Positions 53,189 through 64,000 are shown, counted from the first letter of the stretch. The stretch is DNA of 64,000 bases from [Phialemoniopsis] sp. UDSM-2020 (GCA_018873225.1 JAEILZ010000004.1:1860001-1924000); one strand, 5' to 3'. A program made the numbers and translations. Notes: a model not told the origin generated them from the sequence alone.

Positions 53189-54568
53189 ATGGCTACCACC
53201 ATTGTCGAAACCCGGACACAGGAAGCCTACCAGGCTCCCGACCCGGAGCCGGCCCCGGAGCCTGCTGCACGAGCTGTCGGCCGCACATTGGAACCCATGC
53301 TCGCCGAGGAGCCGCCGGAGAAGTTCCTGGACAGGATCGCAGTCCTCCGGCTCGCCAGCGTCGGCTTCGCCTTCTTCGTCGCCGGAGTCAACGACGGCAG
53401 CATCGGCGCCCTCATCCCTTACAACATCAAGGACTACAACATCAACACAAACATCGTCTCGAGCGTGTACGGCGCCAGCTTCGCCGGCTGGCTCCTCGCC
53501 GCCCTGACGCAGACCCACCTGCGCCAGCGCTGCGACATCGGCGTCCTCTTCGCCCTCGGCGGCGCCATGCAGCTCGTCAGTCAGGCCCTGCGCGTCTGGA
53601 GGCTGCCCTTCCCGCTCTTCGCCGTCAGCTTCTTCTTCGCCAGCCTGGGCCAGGCCTACCAGGACACCCAGGGCAACACCTTTGTCACGTCGCTGCGCTC
53701 CTCGCACCGCTGGTTCGGCTTCATCCACGGCATGTACTCGGGCGGCTGCCTCGTGGGGCCATTTGTCGCGACGGCTATCGCCTCCCACTCCCGCTGGGAG
53801 CTCTTCTACGCCGTGCCCCTGGGCATGTCGGCCGTGAATCTGGCCCTGGCGCTCGTGGCGTTCTGGCAGCAGATGAGGCTCGTGCGGAGGCCCGGCAAAG
53901 GCGCCGTGGACCGGCAGGTCGCTCACGGGGAGGGAGAGGATAATGAGGCGGGGCAAGACTCGGCGTCCAAGCTAATCAGCCTGACCTTCCGCACCAAGAG
54001 CGTCTGGATGCTGAGCCTGTTCTACTTCTTCAGCCTCGGCGCCGCCATCACGGCCGCAGGCTGGGTCGTCGAGTACCTTGTCACCGTCCGGCACGGAGAC
54101 CTGTCCAAGATGGGATACGTCCCCGCGGGTTTCAACGGAGGATCCCTGCTTGGGAGGCTCTTCCTCGTCGAGCCGGTCCACCGCTGGGGCACGCGTCGTA
54201 TGGTGCTACTCTTTTGTGTCCTGTCCATCGGGCTGCAGCTGCTCTTCTGGCTCGTGCCCAATATCATCGCTGCGTCGGTCGCCATTAGCTTGTTCGGCTT
54301 CTTCACGGGCCCCTTCTTCCCGGTCGGCATGTCTGTAGCTCAGAAGCTCTTCTCTCCCAACTTCCGCCCGACCGCCATGGGCTTCCTCTTCGTCATCGCC
54401 CAGCTCGGCGGGTCTCTCTTCCCCATCATCACTGGAGTCATTGCCGGGTCTTCGAGCGTATCCGTCATGCAGCCCATCTTGGTGGGACTCATGGTGGCGA
54501 CCACGGTAAGTTGGCTCCTTGTGCCGAAGGCCAAGGCGAGTGGAAATGAGGCTCTGCATCAGGAGTGA
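53189..54568 (+). CDS. MFS transporter, Bsc6/fucose-permease-like group
   Basis: A single exon gives 459 residues with about 11-12 membrane helices. A Pro/Glu-rich cytosolic head of 45 residues precedes helix 1 (LASVGFAFFVAGVNDGSIGALIPY), where the GxNDGxxGxLIPY pattern is typical of fungal MFS proteins of the Bsc6 (YJR124C) type. A charged loop near residues 230-260 splits the two halves. The helices of the second half include WMLSLFYFFSLGAAITAAGW and a FFTGPFFPVGMSVAQKLF block. The substrate is unknown. Because it follows the acyltransferase gene on the same strand and has a CGG-rich promoter, export or uptake of a small metabolite is possible. The ATG context (CGAGATGG) is good. Confidence 0.85.
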   Translation: MATTIVETRTQEAYQAPDPEPAPEPAARAVGRTLEPMLAEEPPEKFLDRIAVLRLASVGFAFFVAGVNDGSIGALIPYNIKDYNINTNIVSSVYGASFAGWLLAALTQTHLRQRCDIGVLFALGGAMQLVSQALRVWRLPFPLFAVSFFFASLGQAYQDTQGNTFVTSLRSSHRWFGFIHGMYSGGCLVGPFVATAIASHSRWELFYAVPLGMSAVNLALALVAFWQQMRLVRRPGKGAVDRQVAHGEGEDNEAGQDSASKLISLTFRTKSVWMLSLFYFFSLGAAITAAGWVVEYLVTVRHGDLSKMGYVPAGFNGGSLLGRLFLVEPVHRWGTRRMVLLFCVLSIGLQLLFWLVPNIIAASVAISLFGFFTGPFFPVGMSVAQKLFSPNFRPTAMGFLFVIAQLGGSLFPIITGVIAGSSSVSVMQPILVGLMVATTVSWLLVPKAKASGNEALHQE

Positions 54569-54798
54569 AGAGACATGCTATCACGGCATTTGCAGAAGAT
54601 TCGACTTCATGTTGGAAAGTAAGGCACAAGTGGTATAACTACGTGCTATGTAATTCCATCAACTCCATAGCCAAGGATTCCTCTCCCGGGTCTCGAGGCT
54701 GAATTCAAACCAACGCTATAATGCTGTCTATGTGTACATCTGTCACACAACCAAGTATGTACAATGCAGTAGAAACAATGAAAGTGGCAGTGAGACAT

Positions 54799-57131
54799 TC
54801 ACCATTCGTCATCATCGTCGAGGTTCCATCCGTCGCCAACATCCGCCCAGCCACTCGCCCAGCGTCGGCCTTGTCCTTCGCCGCCTGTCCGTAGGTCCGT
54901 CGCCCGGATTCTGTCCTCAGACCATCGTCGGACAACGTAGTCATCGCCAATTGTGATTAATCTTCCCTCATTCGTCCAGCTCAGAGCACCGACCTCTTTA
55001 CTGTGGCCTCGAACAAGGGCAGTACCGTAATCGCGGAGAATTGGGATGGTGTCTGAGGATCGACCGGAAAGACTTGTGGTGCTGTTTGTTCTGAAGAGGC
55101 CTGGCCGTCTTGGGGCGGTAGATGAGAACAATGTAGATTCGAATGAGGGAAGCTGTCCCTCTGAGTGCATGGACGAGAAACGTTGCTGCAAGTACCGCTC
55201 GTCGGTGGGGAACAGGACAGCGCAGGCATCGCTGCTACCAACGGCAAGAAGTTCGGACTGCCCACCACGAGCAGGCCTTATGGCTGACTTGATATAAAAC
55301 GACGAAGCCCGGAAATTGCTGTGTCGGAAACCATAGATGGGGCCCAACCCTTCCCGACCAGCACCGTGACGCCGGCGGGGCGGCTCACCTCCTGAAGCCA
55401 GCTCCGGGGCATGGCCGAGCACGAGGTGAGCCGTGGAGTAAGCATAGACTGTGTTGTCCTTGCATGCGGTGTAAAGCCGTGCCCCATCGGTGCTCAGACT
55501 CATGGAGCTGATGCCATACGGACGCCACTGTGTGTGGCTCACAGGTGGACTGGTGAAGGAAACCGGTGACGCGGTCTTGTGGCGTGAACTGTGAATATTG
55601 CGGATATCCCACAGCTTGATAGATGCATCGGCCTCGCATGCTGACAGGAGAAGATGTTCCCGGCCAGCAGGCAGGAACTGGAGGGCAGTTACCGACACCT
55701 CCCCGAGACGACCCGGCACCTCGAAACGGGCAGCGACATCAGCGGATGTTGCCTGGTTTTGCGACTTGCTTTGTCGCACAGTGCGTGCGTGAGCATTATA
55801 AAGGCTGTTGACTACGCAGCCCTGAGTGATCTTGCGTGGGAGACGAAAGCCAAGGGATGGCTTTCGGCCATAAGAGCCAAACTCTTCGACTGGCGGGCCC
55901 TTGCACCGCAGATCCCATATTTGAACGCTGCCATCTCTGCTCGAGGTAGCAAGCACACTGCCCTGTCCGGTGCCCGGCTGAAATCGGATTTGCTTCAGCG
56001 AGGCCGAGTGATGGCCAAGAATGGAGATCGGCGTCTGGGTCATCATGTCGATAACCTTGCCCGTCTGATCTCCCGAAGCCGTCGCCAAAAGACTATCGTC
56101 TGTGGAGAAGTCAAGGTCGATAATGGCGTTGCCGTGCGTTTGGAATCCAATATAGGGATCCCGGAACTCCTTCGACACGCCATTGCCTGCGGACATAGAG
56201 TCCAAAAGTCTGATGTGGCCTTCCTCGTCCCCAATCGCTATCATGCTGTTCGCTAAGGGAATCGTTAGGAACTTCATCCATAAGGTGTGGGGAGACTTTG
56301 TCAAATCAAAACTTACTGTTGCAGGTAGCCACACAAAATGGTATGCAGGTAGCTGAGCCTTCGTGACTCGAGCAGAGATGGAAATCGTCCTTCGTGCTGC
56401 AAAAGTCCGCCGTCTCGAATCGCCAGTCTAGCAAGTTATGTCAATATGCATGTGAGGACGATATGTCAGTTGAGCAACTGTGGCCTCTTACCAATGACAG
56501 GCTTCGACAAGAACTGCTCTCCAACATGGGGCATGCCGCCTAGTTGCCGCTGGGCCAGTTGACCAGCAAAGCCCCGATGCTTCAGAGTTGTGATCTTGCC
56601 AAGAGACCGGGTCAGGTCAGCCATATCCGCGTCCTCAACCTCATCTTCGTCATCCGACAGCTCCTGGCTTAAGCGGCTAGAGTGAAGAGAGTCAATTGGG
56701 CTCAGCAATGCAGACTCGGCGCTGAACCTGGGTGCGGTTATGGGTGTTTGGTCCAGAAGGCGAGCGGAAGGCTTGAGAGGCGATGACTCTGGAGTGTGGC
56801 CAAGCTTTCTCCTCTTGACCTGAGGTGTTTGTTGAGGCGAGCCACGAGCATGCCCACTAGGCAGAGAGATGGGCTTCAACGGACTAGAAGGGGTCTGTGA
56901 TCGGTTCAAGGCACCAGCGGTCAGCTCACGCAAGGCCTTCCTAGCAGCACTTGGGCGGGCAGAGACCCTGGAGGACTGGCGTGGCGTGAAGAACCTTTCG
57001 AACTTTCGGGGTGTGATCGAGGGCTGGCGACGTTCTTTGCCTCCTAGACTTGTGGGCGGCGCTCTGGGAGGTGAGAGGAGCCGAGGATCATCTCCGCTAT
57101 TCGCACCGCACGAGGGGTCGTTCTCGGCCAT
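54799..57131 (-). CDS. cdt2: Cdt2/DTL-like WD40 substrate receptor of CRL4
   Basis: Minus-strand exons 57131-56492, 56427-56317 and 56252-54799 give 734 residues. The first 220 residues are disordered and rich in Ser-Pro/Thr-Pro sites and basic patches. Residues 41-48 are PRKFERFF, which resembles a PCNA-binding box. WD40 repeats run from about 215 to 720, with units such as SVLATSSRDGSVQIWDLRC and LLLSACEADASIKLWDIRN, the latter two carrying the WDxR motif that contacts Ddb1. The protein ends WNLDDDDEW. This fits Cdt2, which recruits PCNA-bound Cdt1, ribonucleotide reductase inhibitors and similar targets to the Cul4-Ddb1 ubiquitin ligase in S phase. The gene diverges from spb1, and its promoter has several ACGCG cores typical of G1/S control. 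Confidence 0.85.
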
Positions 57132-57906
57132 TTCCGGTCTGAGTATGTGTTGTGTAGGGTAACCTATTGAGACTCGGCTCAACCCCTCCCACGAAGTGAT
57201 CCGATGATGCTCACGTGGAGCCAATGGACATGACAAGATGCTGAGAAGAAAGTGGTCTCCAAAGAAAACAAAGACAGAAACACACGCCCCTAGAATGCGT
57301 GAAACTGATTGACGGCTTAGAGAATTGTTGAGTAGTATGGATGAATGGTGAGCGGGGGAGAGAAGAGGAGTAAAGGCCTGCATCCACGACCAGTATGAAG
57401 ATGAAGGGTGGTGGAGGTCGATATAATCCTTGGTGACGCGATGCACGTTGAACGCGCTCCGATCCGCGACCAAGCTACGGGGGTGGTTTAAGTGCTTGCG
57501 CGCACCAACCCGCGTTTGTCAGGGCTGCCATCCAATCGCTAGAGCTCGCTAGTGCCCGCTAGTGCTGGCCCAAGTGCCAAAGTGGTGAAGGAACCCAGCC
57601 ACGGGCCAGCACAGCACCTATGCGCGGGTGGTCCACTGACGGCCTCCCCCAAATCCACTGAGCCACCCGCCTAACTCCCACACTGCCAATTGATCAATCC
57701 CTAGCTGAAATCCTTATCGCAGGCACTAGCCAAAACCCCCACTAAAATTTTCTTATCGATCGGGGTCCTGTCGCAGAAAAATTTCGAAAATCCGCTTGCA
57801 ATACACACGATCTGGTTAGAGGCGGTAACTTAGGACAAGAGTTGGACCACCCTCACCCATCGCCATCGACATCGCCCGGCCCTGCTCTCGCTAGGCACAA
57901 ACCAAG
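57132..57906. promoter_or_regulatory. Divergent promoter region, cdt2 / spb1
   Basis: This 775-base region contains ACGCGA at 57436-57441, AACGCG at 57451-57456, TTGCGCGC at 57496-57503 and CGCGTTT at 57511-57517, which resemble MBF/E2F-type G1/S elements. A CCAAT box at 57532-57536 directly precedes three CGCTAG hexamers at 57537, 57547 and 57557, spaced exactly ten bases apart. No gene is seen. Confidence 0.5.
57537..57562. repeat. Three CGCTAG hexamers with a 10-base period
   Basis: CGCTAG starts at 57537, 57547 and 57557, next to a CCAAT box in the cdt2/spb1 promoter. The one-turn spacing would place bound proteins on the same face of the helix. Confidence 0.6.
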
Positions 57907-60529
57907 ATGGCGATCCAGAAGAAGCACGGCAAAGGCCGTCTCGACAAGTGGTACAAGCTTGCCAAGGAGAAGGGATATCGTGCCCGTGCCGCCTTCAAGT
58001 TGATCCAGCTCAACAAGAAATATGGCTTCCTCGAGAAGAGCAAGGTCCTTTTGGATCTGTGTGCCGCCCCTGGCTCCTGGTGCCAGGTTGCTGCCGAGGT
58101 CATGCCCGTCAACAGCATCATCATTGGTGTCGATCTCGCCCCCATCAGACCGATTCCCAAAGTCATCACCTTCCAGAGCGATATCACCACTGAGAAGTGC
58201 AGAGCCACCATCCGCGGCCACCTCAAGACCTGGAAGGCCGACACTGTTCTTCACGATGGTGCCCCCAACGTCGGAACTGCCTGGGTGCAGGATTCGTTCA
58301 ACCAGGCCGAGCTGACCCTCCAGGCCATGAAGTTGGCGACCGACTTCTTGATTGAGGGCGGCACTTTCGTTACGAAGGTCTTTCGCTCCAAGGACTACAA
58401 CTCACTCCTCTGGGTCTTCAACCAACTATTCACCAAGGTGGAGGCAACGAAACCCCCCAGTTCTCGAAATGTTTCTGCAGAAATTTTCGTTGTCTGCAAG
58501 GGCTTCAAAGCGCCCAAACGCATTGATCCCAGGTTCCTCGACCCCAAGGCCGTTTTCGAAGAGCTGGCCGCCCCGACCCCCAACAACGAAGCCAAGGTGT
58601 ACAACCCTGAAGTGAAGAAGAGGAAGCGTGAAGGTTACGAAGAGGGCGATTATACACAATTCAAGGAAATCCCCGCAAGCGAGTTCATCCAGACGACTGA
58701 TCCCATTGCCATTCTCGGAAGCATCAACCGTCTGACCTTCACCCAACCGAAGAATGGTGATGTTGCCCTTGCAGCACTCGGGAAGCTTCCGGAGACCACA
58801 GAGGAGATCAAACTATACTGCAACGATCTTCGAGTACTCGGTCGGAAAGAATTCAAACTACTATTGCGATGGCGGTTACGGGTCCGAGAAATCTTTGGAT
58901 TCGCTACTAGGAAGGGTGCGCAGGCCGACCTGAGCGAGGAAGTCGCCGAGGTCGACACCATGGACGAGGAGATGAAGGCCCAACAGGAGTTGCAGGATCT
59001 CAAGGACAAGGAGAGCTCCAAGAAGAAGAGGGAGCGAAGGCGTGAGAATGAGAAGAAACAAAAAGATATCGTGCGTATGCAGCTCAACATGACCACTCCC
59101 ATGGATATTGGTATGGAGCAAGCAGGACCGCAGGGCGAAGGTGCGATGTTCGCACTCAAGTCCGTTGACAAAGCTGGTGCATTGTCCAGGCTGGCCCGTG
59201 GTAAAATGGCCGTCATAAATGAGACGGCCACGAAGAAGGATCACGATAGTGGTCTTGGTTCATCCGGGGAGACAGATGATGACAGTGACGAGGAAGAGGA
59301 CCGTCTTGAGAGAGAGCTTGACGACATGTACGACAACTTCAAGGAGGCGAAAGCAGAAAGAGATGCCAAGTACCGAGCCAAGCGCGCAAGGGCAGAGCAT
59401 GAAGATGGCGGATGGGAAGGATTCTCTGGTAGCGACAAGGATCAGAGCGACAGCGATAGCGACCTCGAAGAGGACAGCGATGAAGACATGGACGATGACG
59501 AGCCGGCCGTCTCAAGGAAGTCTTTGCTGACTGACTTGGACAACGAGCCTGCGGACGACAACAGCGGTCTGTCCAAGCGAGCCCGGGTATTCTTCAACGA
59601 TGACATCTTCAAGGATATTCCGGGGCTCGGGGACGACGATGACGAAGAACAAGAAGAGAACGATGACGACTACGAAGACGTCGAGGATGACGAAGTCTTC
59701 TCCGAAGAAGAGCCTGACGTCCCCTCAAAGCAGGTCTCAAAGGAGTCCGTAAAGCAGGACAGCAAAGCCAAGTCCAAGTCTGCGCCCGTCTACGACTCAA
59801 GCGACAGTGACGAAGAGGAAGAGGAGGTAAAGGTTCAACGTGTTAAGCGTGGCGAGCAGGAGGAGGAAGACTGGGAGGAGACGGACGAGAGGCGCCGCGC
59901 GAACGAACCAGTCGGTAAGCACGCCTTGGCCCTAATCTCATGATGGGCCTTCTCACTGACTAAATCTAGACATCGATATCATCACTGCCGAGGCCATGAC
60001 TCTGGCCCACTCTCTAGCCACCGGCCAAAAGACGAAACACGATCTCATCGACGAAGGCTACAATAAGCACGCTCTGCGAGACCGCGATGGCCTGCCAGAC
60101 TGGTTCGTCGAGGACGAGTCCAAGCACGACAAACTCCAGAGGCCTCGGTCCAAGGAGGCCGCCGCCGCCATCCGGGAGAAGACGCGCGCCGTCAACGCGC
60201 GCCCCATCAAGAAGGTGCGCGAGGCCAAGGCGCGCAAGAAGTTCAAGACGGCGCAGCGCCTCGAGAAGCTCAAGAAGAAGTCGGAGATGCTCGCCAGCGA
60301 GGAGGGCATGACGGAGAAGGAGAAGGCCGACAGCATCCAGCGGCTGATGGCCCGGGCGGCGCGCAAGAAGCCCAGGCAGGCGACCAAGGTGGTCGTTGCC
60401 AAGGGGTCGAACCGCGGCATCAAGTCCCGGCCCAAGGGCGTCAAGGGCCGGTACCGCATGGTCGACCCGAGGATGCGCAAGGACATGCGCGCCCTCAAGA
60501 GGGTGGCGCAGAGGAGCAAGAAGAGGTGA
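57907..60529 (+). CDS. spb1: AdoMet-dependent rRNA methyltransferase Spb1
   Basis: Exons 57907-59914 and 59970-60529 give 855 residues. The N-terminal 210 residues are an FtsJ/RrmJ methyltransferase: [17 protein letters not shown], the SAM loop [31 protein letters not shown] and [11 protein letters not shown], which hold the catalytic Lys-Asp-Lys set. A middle domain, long acidic and charged coiled stretches (about 340-640), and the conserved Spb1 C-terminal domain follow, ending in the basic segment [14 protein letters not shown]. Spb1 methylates the 2'-O of a guanosine in the A loop of 25S rRNA during late 60S assembly in the nucleolus. The intron uses a GTAAGC donor and a CTGAC branch site. 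Confidence 0.97.
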
Positions 60530-60967
60530 CGGTCTCATAGATAGATACCAATGGAAGCATTTTCAGGCGCAACACAAATTTTATGGATAGGTATATCTTG
60601 ATTGATCGCTCAAGCACATCTTATCGTAGTGACAGGAAACCATCATTGTGCTTGAGTCCCCGACCAAGCACTTGGATCAAGCGAGGACTCGATGGTGATG
60701 CAAGAGATGCCTTTCTTTCGGTATAAGACGAACCGGCCAATCACGGGCGGATACCCGATTAGCGGTCCGCCATTTGCCGACACCTCCTCACGTCACTATT
60801 TTCAAGCGACACGACTAGAACATTAACGACCTTCAATCAAAACAGCAAGGACACCATAGATTCCCGCCTACGTAGAGTTCGATCGCCATCTGCTCGTGAT
60901 GTTGAACAGTCTAGAGTCCTTACCTATGTAGAATCGCACCTACCTGTCCTAGCCCCAGGTCGTGACG
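60530..60967. other. Intergenic region between spb1 and the PfkB kinase gene
   Basis: About 440 bases of 3' flank and promoter. Nothing gene-like is seen. Confidence 0.55.
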
Positions 60968-62307
60968 ATGAAGCATCTCATCCTTGTGGGCGCGTGTTAT
61001 CTCGACACGATTCTCAGGTAAGAGGTCTCGTAACTTGTCGAGGCCCTCGAAGACATATCTTACTTATACGCAATACAAACCCTCAGCGTACCGCACTATC
61101 CAGAGGAGGATTCGAAGCTGCGAGCCACGACCATCCAGATCCGCCGTGGAGGCAATTGCCCAAACACGGCCGAGGTCCTACAGGAGCTCGTGCGGAACTC
61201 TTCTACAACGGCAGCGGCGCGGGATCTCAAGCCCTGGCTCGTCTCGTGCTTGCCTCACGCCGACTCGCCCGGCGCTACGAAGATCGTCTCGTCGTTCGGC
61301 GATGACACCCTCGTCCGGTTCGACCACTGCTTCTACCGCCAGGAGTGCATCGAAGCCGCTAGCAGCTATATCATACGTAGCGGCAAGACCGGGTCGCGGA
61401 CCATCGTGAATTACAATGACCTCCCCGAGATGACGGTGAACGAATTTGCCGCGGTCGTACGCGCATTTGCGAGCGAAGGCGAGACGTGGTGGCACTTCGA
61501 GGTCAGTAATCCAGGCTTTCTCCCCAGTCCTCACCTCTTCGACCGAGAGCTACCATTCTCATTGTGCTCACTGAGCAGGGCCGGATCCCAGAGACGACAC
61601 TCGCATGCGTTCGACATCTTCGAACGTCGTTGCCCACAGCGCGAGTAAGCGTAGAGGTGGAGAAGCCACAGAGGGAAGGCTTGCGGGAGCTGGCCAATGA
61701 AGCCGACGCTGTCTTTTACTCCAAGAGCTGGGCAGAGGTGAGTGTTTCCATGGGCTGGCTCAGTCTCGTCGGGTAGCCCTCAGCATCGTGCTGATAAAAT
61801 TCACATCTGCGTCAGGCCGAGGGTTATGTCGACCCAAGAGCATGTCTTGCAAACGAAAAACCCTCCAAAGCGTAAGTGGGCCTGAGGACGAGGACGAGTC
61901 CTTCTGCCATCCAGAACTTGCCACACAGGTCATCTGATAAACCCCAGGTCTCATTGCTTTTGCACATGGGGTGCAGAGAGCGCGGCGGGGTGGGAGATCT
62001 CATCCCTAGAACCCTTCACCGCTCCTGTCGAGCAGGTATCTGAGTCACGAGTTGTTGAGTATGCCAGCTCATCTGACCCAACCTAGCCAACGTCCTGCTT
62101 GGGCCAGGAAGTGGAAAACTGATACTGACGTCTGGGCGGCTGCGATCTAGTACCATTGGAGCGGGGGATACGTTTATAGCAAGAGTGCTATTGGATCTAG
62201 TCTGTGGCGGCATACGGGGGGAGTTGGAGGCGAAAAGGACCTTGAAGGAGGCTGTGGATCTCGCAAGCCGAAAGATCCAGATGAACGGCTTTGCTGGCTT
62301 GGTGTAA
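60968..62307 (+). CDS. PfkB-family sugar kinase, ketohexokinase-like
   Basis: Six exons, 60968-61017, 61087-61501, 61579-61737, 61816-61871, 61948-62058 and 62151-62307, join in phase to 315 residues. The start MKHLILVGACYLDTILSV, then RRGGNCPNTAEVLQEL, matches the N-terminus of ketohexokinase (fructokinase) with the Gly-Gly-Asn sugar-binding block. The second signature, VVDTIGAGDTFIA, contains the GAGD anion hole and catalytic Asp; it spans the last intron, whose donor GTATGC is uncommon. The protein ends QMNGFAGLV, as in ketohexokinase-like proteins. It should phosphorylate fructose or another ketose with ATP in the cytosol; the exact sugar is unknown. The splice model relies on phase and these motifs. 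Confidence 0.87.
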
Positions 62308-64000
62308 TGCAATCCTGCTGGCGTGGCAATATCCCGTAATGAAATGAAAAGGACGTGAACAACGAGGAGAAAGCGGGTCATCACAAAGGCTGACGCAAGG
62401 TGCTCCTTATTCTAGAGTAATCTGCTGCCGTCGTAGAGATCAACGCGACGCCGGTCCAAGGGCGGGTTTCGATCAGCCAAAGGGAATGGATACTTGTCGT
62501 TCGTACGACCATCGTGATGAGATGCAACGATGCGGGCGTCGTTCCCCTTTTGCTGTGGAGCCACTGAATATCTCGCACGGGGTGAGCTCGCTCGCTTCCC
62601 AATAGTGAGATGATGAATGAGCCGAAATCCGTAGTAGCGCAAAGAGTTGCTCCTGACCTGATGGGAAAGGGGGTCGAGCCGAAAAAGCAAAGTTGTAGTT
62701 GGGCAGGCATCCGGGTGATCCAGACGAAACGCCAGCCTGTGCTTGGGTGCTGTAGGCAGTTAGTGAATAAGAGGCGGTGAAGAACCAGCCTACCTAGGTA
62801 CTCTGTAGGCTGTGTGGATTCCCTTGGGGGTGTGGAGTGCGCTTTTAGACTTGAGGCAAAAGATCACACGCTTGGCCACTGTGCATTCTGCATTCGCGTA
62901 CTCTAGGGTACGGGAGTACGGCGGAGAGGTGTACAGTAGTGTCGCTTGAAGGTGCGGGTGGGTTGCCCGTCCGGAGTCCTACCACCACAGACAACCTACT
63001 TCGTAGGATGCTTGGAGTTGTGAAGCAGGGTCAAGCCTGGGTAGACCAGCGCCATGCGCAGCTGACGATGGACCGTAATTGGACTTGTTCCCGAAGGGAT
63101 GCCGCCGCCTGTGAAGACCCATGCATAACGCCGTCAGTCTGATGCGGAGATCGCTGATGGCGTTGCTTTGTTGCAGCTTGAGAAACGTGTGCCTGTTGGG
63201 ATTTCAGGTTACGCGTGAACCGCTAATGTATGCACAACGGGGGAAACATGGGCCAGCCCTGACAGAAAAGAACCGGTAGGTGACACCTCAGAAGCAAGGT
63301 TGTCTTTCCAAGACATTCATGCCGAGTTCGAGCCTTTGCCGGTGGGTATTGCTTTTGGGGGACCCGATAGATGTTGTTTTGGATGTCAGGCAGTACGTAC
63401 GGTTATTACATCAAAGCTGCCGGGTGAGGGAATAGCTTGGCAGCGATGGTATTGTTCTCATTTATCATTTGTTGCCGTTGTTACTGATAGCAGTGCGTCT
63501 GCTTGTACCAGCACGAGACCATACAGCACCACAAGAGGCAGCTTGTAAGTACTCGTTAGATGACGTATTTGGATGAATGCTGTGGTCAATATCTCATCCG
63601 CGAGTGCGTGTACTCAGGGTAGCAAATCCATTACCCGGTCCGTCCTCAAGGGTGGGGTCTCAGAAAGATGGACGAGATGAACCGGAAGTTAGACAATCAC
63701 GGCGTTGGTCTCCTCGTCCGGAGGGGGCCTGGCGCCGTCAATCCTTACGAAGGAGTCATCTCCAGTCGCACCTTGGGCCACCACCCCTCAAAACTCGAAG
63801 AGGAAGCACCGAGAGCGCCCCCGCCATGCATGACTTTTGCTTCGACTTTGTGTGCGAGGTGGAAAAAAAGGGGACGGCGGAGCGGGCACCAGGCTTGTTT
63901 GAAGCTCGGCGTCGTTTCTGCAGGGCAGCTGCGTATGCACGCAACCTCGTCAATCAAACCTCTCTCGGCAAAGTAGCGTACAGAGCGGGCAGTTCTTTGG
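62308..64000. other. Terminal 1.7 kb without a supportable gene
   Basis: Frames of 60-110 codons occur on both strands, for example 63300-63548 and 63668-63976, but without domains or plausible exon partners. A TACCTAGGTA palindrome is at 62791-62800. A gene cut by the window edge cannot be excluded. Confidence 0.45.
62791..62800. repeat. TACCTAGGTA palindrome, copy 3
   Basis: Exact copy of the decamer palindrome at 40835-40844 and 49748-49757. Confidence 0.8.

Noticed and set aside
53117..53956. 279-codon minus-strand frame opposite the MFS gene
   Set aside because: Antisense shadow of a membrane protein gene with very GC-rich third positions.
62308..64000. Gene in the last 1.7 kb
   Set aside because: Frames are short, overlap on both strands and have no domain or plausible exon joins.
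1..64000. Transposons, insertion sequences, CRISPR arrays or RIP-mutated repeats
   Set aside because: No transposase or reverse transcriptase motifs, long terminal repeats, spacer arrays or strongly AT-shifted blocks were seen.

Overview
The window is nuclear DNA of a filamentous ascomycete, most likely a Sordariomycete. This rests on what the sequence shows: dense intron-containing genes, introns of about 50-110 bases with GTRAGT-like donors and CTAAC/CTGAC branch sites, GC-rich third codon positions, and gene families typical of Pezizomycotina (Dsc1, Cdt2, GT15 mannosyltransferase, ERp38-type PDI). No rRNA, tRNA, transposon or CRISPR array could be supported. I rebuilt 24 protein genes, most by joining exons by eye so that reading phase and splice sites agree.

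Layout. 1-7.5 kb: WDR83-like WD40 protein (+), a KTR/GT15 Golgi mannosyltransferase (-) and a gamma-tubulin complex subunit (+). 7.5-11.4 kb: a gene-poor stretch ending in the promoter and AUG-free leader of a small protein gene. 12.5-25 kb: splicing factor Yju2 (-), a sugar transporter (+), an RBR-type ubiquitin ligase with a doubtful intron (+), a secreted DUF6454-like protein (+) and a Sis1-type Hsp40 (+). 25-38 kb: Utp13 (-) opposite an unidentified membrane protein (+), MHF1/CENP-S (-) opposite Pga2 (+), Dsc1 (-) opposite an HSBP1-like protein (+), and PDI (-) opposite ribosomal protein uS14/S29 (+). 38-49 kb: mitochondrial EF-Tu (-), a membrane-anchored S33 hydrolase (-), a secreted protein with dibasic sites (+) and NAD kinase (-). 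50-55 kb: a condensation-like acyltransferase (+) and an MFS transporter (+), the only pair that looks like accessory metabolism. 55-62.3 kb: Cdt2 (-) opposite Spb1 (+), then a ketohexokinase-like PfkB kinase (+). 62.3-64 kb: no supportable gene.

Functionally this is mostly a housekeeping block: ribosome biogenesis and translation (Utp13, Spb1, uS14, mitochondrial EF-Tu), chromosome and cell-cycle work (MHF1, Cdt2, gamma-tubulin complex), ER and Golgi quality control (PDI, Dsc1, Pga2, mannosyltransferase) and stress proteostasis (Hsp40, HSBP1-like, RBR ligase). Many genes are arranged as head-to-head pairs that probably share promoters.

I did not find a clearly new multi-gene system. The best leads are the RBR ligase gene, whose best-looking intron leads to a stop beside a perfect 29-bp palindrome; the unidentified 554-residue membrane protein; the small 77-residue protein with a long AUG-free leader; the secreted protein with two Lys-Arg sites; and the acyltransferase/transporter pair with a CGG-rich upstream region. 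All family names come from recognition of motifs, without database searches.
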